Of a stretch of DNA of 64,000 bases, positions 59,906-64,000 are shown in pieces (position 1 is the stretch's first letter; every line of letters begins with the position of its first letter). The notes beneath the pieces are model-generated. The model was not told where the DNA came from, ran no database searches, and was given only the letters and a program-made list of their open reading frames with translations. The position numbers and the translations under genes were made by a program. The stretch covers positions 1 to 64,000 of the forward strand of contig DUZX01000009.1 in assembly GCA_013349325.1 (NCBI GenBank), in the 5' to 3' direction. The DNA comes from Desulfuromonadales bacterium (GTDB taxonomy: Bacteria; Desulfobacterota; Desulfuromonadia; Geobacterales; Pseudopelobacteraceae).

Positions 59906-61245
59906 GCTGCTTCCTCCCGTATAAACATATCAGCCAGCTTTTCGGGTGTAGCCACCTCGATATCCTCGGGTACCCGCTGGCCGGTAGTAAAATAAGCAAT
60001 CGGTAAATTATCCTTCATCAACAGGTTGACGACATTGCCGAAACTTTCACATTCATCGATTTTGGTGAACACCAGCTTGCTGATCTGGAAAATACTGAAG
60101 CGATGCAGGATCTCTTCCAATTCACGGTCTTTCGTGGTTGCCGAAAGACAAAGGTAAACATCAATCGGAATTTTGTTTTCCAGAAATGTGCGCATTTCGT
60201 CCAGCTTTTCCTTATCCTTGTGACTGCGCCCGGCTGTATCGATAAAGATCAGATCACAATTGGAATGCTTTTCAAATGCTTTTTCGAGCTCCCGAGGCGT
60301 TGAAGCCACCTCCAGCGGGATTCCCATAATGCGTGAATATGTTTTGAGCTGTTCAACCGCCCCCACGCGGAAGATATCCATCGTGATCAGCGCTACCCGG
60401 TTTCCATGATTAAGGGCGTGCATGGCCGCCAGCTTGGCTGTCGTCGTTGTCTTGCCGACCCCGGTCGGACCAACCAGAGCAATGACACGCGGAGTATTCT
60501 GTTTCAGCTTGAGTGTGCCGGCAAAGCTAATCAGGTGACTGAACGCATCACCAAGGCGCCCCTTGTCGGTTGTGTTGACATTCTGATTCGGCATCATCCG
60601 GATCGTATCGAGAATGGTCCCGATCCGGGCGGAAGCAATGCCGCTGTCTGCCAGTTCCTGAGCCAACGGGGAAATCTCCGGCATCAATTTAGTGACGGTT
60701 ATCTCTGTTTTACCACGACTCTCCGGCGCTGTCGGCTCCAGAGCAACCTGTTCCACCTGGTCGCCCCCCTCGCGGCTCTTTGCCAGCGTCGCCAGCAGGA
60801 GCTTTTTGATATTGTCAAGATCGGCCCGCGGGATGTTGCTGAAATTGATACCACTGCCAGGCTGTTCGGCCGTCTCCGCCTCGCGGGCCGCTTTAGCGGC
60901 AGCCCGCGACTCCTCTTCCCGCCGCGCAAGGGCATCGACCATGTCACGGAGCCCTTTCAACTCTCGGGCCAGCGGTGCCAGCATGGAATTTTCCATCTCT
61001 TCCCGCGCGGTCAGCTCACGTACCGGCGCCTCGCGCCTTACGACCGGCGCTGCTACCGGCGCTGCAGGTCTGTGCGTTGGATCGATGGCAGCCGTAACCC
61101 GATAGACCGGCTTGCTGAACATGCCCAGGACACCGTCGGTAGCCTCTTTTTTCGTAGACAGAATCATGGCGTCCGGGCCTAGTTCTGCTTTAACCATGCG
61201 CAATGCTTCCGCCATACTCGGCGCTTGAAAGGTTTTAACCAGCAT
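59902..61245 (-). CDS. flhF: FlhF, SRP-type GTPase for flagellar placement
   Basis: A 447-residue GTPase. N-terminal B domain (MLVKTFQAPSMAEALRMVKA), a basic/acidic linker (~80-190) and the NG domain with GPTGVGKTTTTAKLAA (G1), ITMDIFRVGAVEQL (G2), IDTAGRSHKD (G3) and FTKIDECESFG (G4). Positions the polar flagellum. Overlaps flhA end by 11 bp. Confidence 0.95.
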   Translation of the reverse strand: MLVKTFQAPSMAEALRMVKAELGPDAMILSTKKEATDGVLGMFSKPVYRVTAAIDPTHRPAAPVAAPVVRREAPVRELTAREEMENSMLAPLARELKGLRDMVDALARREEESRAAAKAAREAETAEQPGSGINFSNIPRADLDNIKKLLLATLAKSREGGDQVEQVALEPTAPESRGKTEITVTKLMPEISPLAQELADSGIASARIGTILDTIRMMPNQNVNTTDKGRLGDAFSHLISFAGTLKLKQNTPRVIALVGPTGVGKTTTTAKLAAMHALNHGNRVALITMDIFRVGAVEQLKTYSRIMGIPLEVASTPRELEKAFEKHSNCDLIFIDTAGRSHKDKEKLDEMRTFLENKIPIDVYLCLSATTKDRELEEILHRFSIFQISKLVFTKIDECESFGNVVNLLMKDNLPIAYFTTGQRVPEDIEVATPEKLADMFIREEAA

Positions 61246-63319
61246 GCAGAGTTACCACCCCGAGTGATTGAATTTTGACATTCTGCGGAATTTCGTTATG
61301 TGACAATACAGCCATATGCGGCACAAAGCGTTCAATCAGCTTACGGACGTGCCGGCGAATCGACGGTGAAGCCAGCAGCAGCGGCTGGGCTCCACTGTTG
61401 CCAAACCGTTCGGACATTGTCCGGATGGCCGCGATAATCTGCTGGGCTGTGGCCGGTTCGACCGCCAGGAAACTGCCCTGATCGGAGGACTGGATCGCAT
61501 CGGCAATCAGGTCTTCGATTTCTCGATCCAGCGTAATCAGAAAGAGCGTATCTTCCTCAAGCTTGTACTGATCAACGATAAAGCGCCCCAATCCCTGGCG
61601 GACAAACTCGGTCAGGACATCAGGATCCTTGGTCAAAGAGGCGTAATCGGCCAGGCTTTCAAGAATCGTACGCATATCGCGAATCGAAACACCTTCCTTC
61701 AGCAGGTTCTTGACGACTCGCAACACCGTGCCGAGATTCAGCAGGTTCGGTATCAGCTCATCAACTACTTTCGGCGCGGTAACGGCCAGATTGTCAAGCA
61801 GCTGCTGCATCTCCTGACGCCCGATCAATTCATGCGAGTACCGTTTTATAATTTCGCTGATATGGGTCGCAACTACGGTGGTGCTATCTACAACGGTGTA
61901 GCCGTTTACCTGGGCCTGATCACGATCCTCGCTGCGGATCCAGACCGCCGGCAGTCCGAAGACCGGCTCTTTGGTTGCCGTTCCGGGCAGGCGGAAGGTC
62001 ACGCCACCGGAATCCATGGCCAGGTACTGACCGGTCAGTTCGCTTCCACCCACACGAGCGCCGCGAATCAAAAGGTTATACTCGTATGGTTTCAGCTGTA
62101 GGTTATCGTGGATATGGATCGGCGGTACGACAAAACCCATCTTCTGGGCCGTCTGTCGACGAATGGAGCGGATACGTTCCAGCAATTCACCATTCTGGGC
62201 GGCATCCACCATCGGCACCAGGCCATAGCCGACTTCCAGTTCCAGTACATCCAGCGGCCTGATGTCGGAAGCCTGATCGATCGACTCATCACCGGTACCG
62301 GCTTCGGCTTCAACCGCCTCCTCGACAACATCTTTCTTCTCACGCGCCATTTTTGAGAGCAGAAAGGTAACACCGGACAGCAGCAGGAAGGCGAAATGCG
62401 GCAATCCGGGAATCAGGGCAAACAGGAACATGACCCCGGAAGAGACAGAAAATGCTTTGGGATAATTGAGCAATTGGCCGGTCAATTCCTGGCCGAAACT
62501 GTTTTCGTCGGCTGAACGGGTAACGAGGATACCGGCGGCGGTCGAAATAACCAGAGCCGGGATTTGTGCTACCAGACCCTCACCGATGGTCAGCAGGGTA
62601 TAGTTCGTCAGGGCGTTCATGATCGGCATGCCCTGCTGCCAGACGCCGATGATCAGGCCTCCGAAAATATTGATCAGCACGATCAGGATACCGGCAACGG
62701 CGTCACCACGTACAAACTTGCTGGCACCGTCCATGGAACCATAAAAATCGGATTCCCGCGCGATTTTGAGGCGGCGCGCCTTGGCCTCGATATCAGTCAA
62801 CAGTCCGGCTGAGAGGTCTGCATCAATCGCCATCTGTTTACCCGGCATCGCATCCAATGTGAAACGGGCCGCGACTTCGGCCACACGCCCGGCACCCTTG
62901 GTAATGACCACAAAATTAATAATGACCAGAATCAGGAATAACACCGCGCCAACGATGTAATTTCCACCGACCACAAACTGGCCGAACGCCTTGATGACGG
63001 CACCGGCCGATTCGGCCCCTTCGCTGCCGTGCAGCAGAATCAGGCGGGTAGATGCGATATTAAGAGCTAACCGGAAGAGCGTTGTAACCAGCAGCACCGA
63101 AGGAAACACCGAAAAATCGAGTGGTTGGACCGTATAGAGGCAGATCAGCAGTATAGACAGGGCAATAGTTATGTTGGCAGCGAGAAAGACGTCCAGTATA
63201 AAGGCGGGCAGCGGAATAATCATCAGCGCCAGGATTCCGATCAGTCCGAGAGCAACGTAAATATCGGAATATTTACGAACACCACCCAACTCTATAGCTT
63301 CAACTGAACTGGTCGCCAT
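61235..63319 (-). CDS. flhA: Flagellar export apparatus protein FlhA
   Basis: A 694-residue type III export gate. Eight N-terminal helices from IYVALGLIGILALMIIPLPA onward, the conserved FHIPEP-type cytoplasmic loop region RFTLDAMPGKQMAIDADLSA, and the C-terminal cytoplasmic domain (DVLELEVGYGLVPMVDAAQN, RRHVRKLIERFVPHMAVLSH). No flhB is visible; it would lie to the right of the window or elsewhere. First gene of the operon in this window, with a sigma-54 promoter directly upstream. RBS is weak. Confidence 0.96.
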   Translation of the reverse strand: MATSSVEAIELGGVRKYSDIYVALGLIGILALMIIPLPAFILDVFLAANITIALSILLICLYTVQPLDFSVFPSVLLVTTLFRLALNIASTRLILLHGSEGAESAGAVIKAFGQFVVGGNYIVGAVLFLILVIINFVVITKGAGRVAEVAARFTLDAMPGKQMAIDADLSAGLLTDIEAKARRLKIARESDFYGSMDGASKFVRGDAVAGILIVLINIFGGLIIGVWQQGMPIMNALTNYTLLTIGEGLVAQIPALVISTAAGILVTRSADENSFGQELTGQLLNYPKAFSVSSGVMFLFALIPGLPHFAFLLLSGVTFLLSKMAREKKDVVEEAVEAEAGTGDESIDQASDIRPLDVLELEVGYGLVPMVDAAQNGELLERIRSIRRQTAQKMGFVVPPIHIHDNLQLKPYEYNLLIRGARVGGSELTGQYLAMDSGGVTFRLPGTATKEPVFGLPAVWIRSEDRDQAQVNGYTVVDSTTVVATHISEIIKRYSHELIGRQEMQQLLDNLAVTAPKVVDELIPNLLNLGTVLRVVKNLLKEGVSIRDMRTILESLADYASLTKDPDVLTEFVRQGLGRFIVDQYKLEEDTLFLITLDREIEDLIADAIQSSDQGSFLAVEPATAQQIIAAIRTMSERFGNSGAQPLLLASPSIRRHVRKLIERFVPHMAVLSHNEIPQNVKIQSLGVVTLHAG

Positions 63320-63372
63320 GATGTTTACTATGCCCGCCCTCGTTGAAATGAGACCTTCCGGAACAGCTTATT

Positions 63373-63389
63373 TGCACTATCCGTGCCGT
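63373..63389 (-). promoter_or_regulatory. Sigma-54 (-24/-12) promoter for flhA operon
   Basis: Minus strand CGGCACGGATAGTGCAAA: GG and GC exactly 10 bases apart and GGCACG-N4-GTGCA close to the TGGCACG-N4-TTGCA consensus. Start expected ~45 bp before the flhA ATG. Apart from this and the palindrome at 63472, the gap 63320-63717 holds no gene that I can see. Confidence 0.6.
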
Positions 63390-63471
63390 AATGCGGCGAA
63401 TTTCCTGACTTCGCAGCAAACCACGCGGGTAATTCACCTTTATAACCACAATGACGCTATCTATTATGTTG

Positions 63472-63504
63472 AGACCTGCGGGGTTTTAAAAACCTCGCAG
63501 GTCT
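63472..63504. repeat. Dispersed palindrome, copy 2
   Basis: AGACCTGCGGGGTTTT pairs with AAAAACCTCGCAGGTCT, a near-perfect stem. The core is the same as the copy at 23986-24018. It stands between the divergent flhA and a secreted protein gene. Confidence 0.7.
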
Positions 63505-63717
63505 GATTTTGTCAATTAGTTGACTATGTCATTTTATTGACTGCAAAAGATCCTTCAAACATAGTGCCAGAAAGAGCAGTCGTGATCATAATTCCCGATT
63601 TTATCGCAGCACTCCTGAAGCTGAGAATGTTTTTCCTTACTTTGCTTTCCGTTTGACTTCACCACCATAAATTCTGCAGAATACGGTCCGGTTATAATTC
63701 CCGTTTACGGAGCCTCT

Positions 63718-64000
63718 ATGTCAAAGAGCATATATTTCCTGTTTATTATTCTGGCGTGCATAGCTTTGGCAGTTCCGGCAACTGCAATCGGCACGCGCCC
63801 TGTCGATGCCTGGAGCTACTACCATTTCGACGGGACCGGCTTCACAAGCGGTCCATCAGCAGACAGCACCCCCTCTTTTGCCGTTCGTGAGCGGGTACGC
63901 CCGGTTCTTCTGCTGTCCCTGACGTCGAACATATCGCCGACAGCGCTGCCGGAGGGTTCCGGCGTTGTTGCCGGCATTTGCTATATCAGGACTGCGGGGG
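63718..64000 (+). CDS. Start of a secreted protein (cut by window end)
   Basis: An open frame from ATG 63718 (RBS ACGGAG, 6 nt) runs to the end without a stop: 94 codons. Signal peptide: MSKSIYFLFIILACIALAVP, cleavage near ATA (~23). The mature part starts IGTRPVDAWSYYHFDGTG and is Ser/Thr/Pro-rich. I do not recognise the family. It diverges from flhA. Confidence 0.65.
   Translation, partial: MSKSIYFLFIILACIALAVPATAIGTRPVDAWSYYHFDGTGFTSGPSADSTPSFAVRERVRPVLLLSLTSNISPTALPEGSGVVAGICYIRTAG

Noticed and set aside
50812..63319. csrA and fliW in the flagellar operon
   Set aside because: Often found after flgL in related bacteria, but uvrD follows flgL here and no csrA- or fliW-like frame is present.
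1..64000. tRNA, rRNA genes and CRISPR arrays
   Set aside because: No tRNA-like cloverleaf end, rRNA segment or regularly spaced direct repeat was recognised while reading; short ncRNAs could still be missed.

Overview
The window reads as chromosome of a Gram-negative, flagellated, anaerobic bacterium of the Desulfuromonadota (Geobacter/Trichlorobacter/Pelobacter type). Reasons: a PpcA-like periplasmic triheme cytochrome c7, a 2x[4Fe-4S] DUF362 protein, GG-N10-GC (sigma-54) promoters, a JAMM-DinG helicase fusion, an FlhF/FlhG/FliA flagellar locus and a complete polyhydroxyalkanoate (PHA) locus. I cannot name the species. No rRNA, tRNA, CRISPR array or intact insertion sequence was seen.

Layout. 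1-570: a cut gene end and the decayed 3' end of an IS630-type transposase. 571-8434: DUF362 ferredoxin, uvrB (carrying an in-frame palindromic insertion), a MutY-like glycosylase without Fe-S cysteines, a triheme cytochrome on the opposite strand, a solitary type II secretion pseudopilin and a JAMM-DinG helicase. 8441-10727: a small membrane protein and a two-component system. 10748-26220: the most unusual region. An operon encodes a 1523-residue single-chain biotin carboxylase (CT-alpha, CT-beta, BC, BCCP), a beta-ketoacyl synthase III with a ~290-residue N-terminal extension, and an SCP2-type thiolase. Next to it lie phaE-phaC-phaB, a helix-turn-helix regulator, two phasins and a classical thiolase (phaA). 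A direct-repeat operator is shared by phaE and the second phasin. Together this looks like a PHA module with a possible second, malonyl-CoA-driven route to acetoacetyl-CoA.

26425-34790: a CBS protein, DUF309, a GreA/B-like factor, tex, an Mla-type lipid transport operon (mlaE-F-D, tolC-like, mlaC) and a cold shock gene. 34816-36405: a three-gene operon of unknown function (Cys-rich protein and two membrane proteins). 36770-45852: a putative uncharacterised polysaccharide locus: a secreted TIM-barrel lipoprotein diverging from a tightly overlapping set (GH18-like protein, TPR/YaiO-like outer-membrane barrel, HEAT-repeat membrane protein, processive GT2 synthase, membrane-anchored CX5R phosphatase). 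46016-50792: gyrA and uvrD, convergent and only one base apart.

50812-63319: a minus-strand flagellar operon, in transcription order flhA-flhF-flhG-fliA-flgF-flgG-flgA-flgH-flgI-flgJ-flgN-flgK-flgL, followed by uvrD, with a good sigma-54 promoter in front of flhA. 63718-64000: the start of a secreted protein cut by the window end. A ~32-bp palindrome occurs twice (23986 and 63472). Promoter, operator and terminator calls were made by eye; no database or folding search was run.
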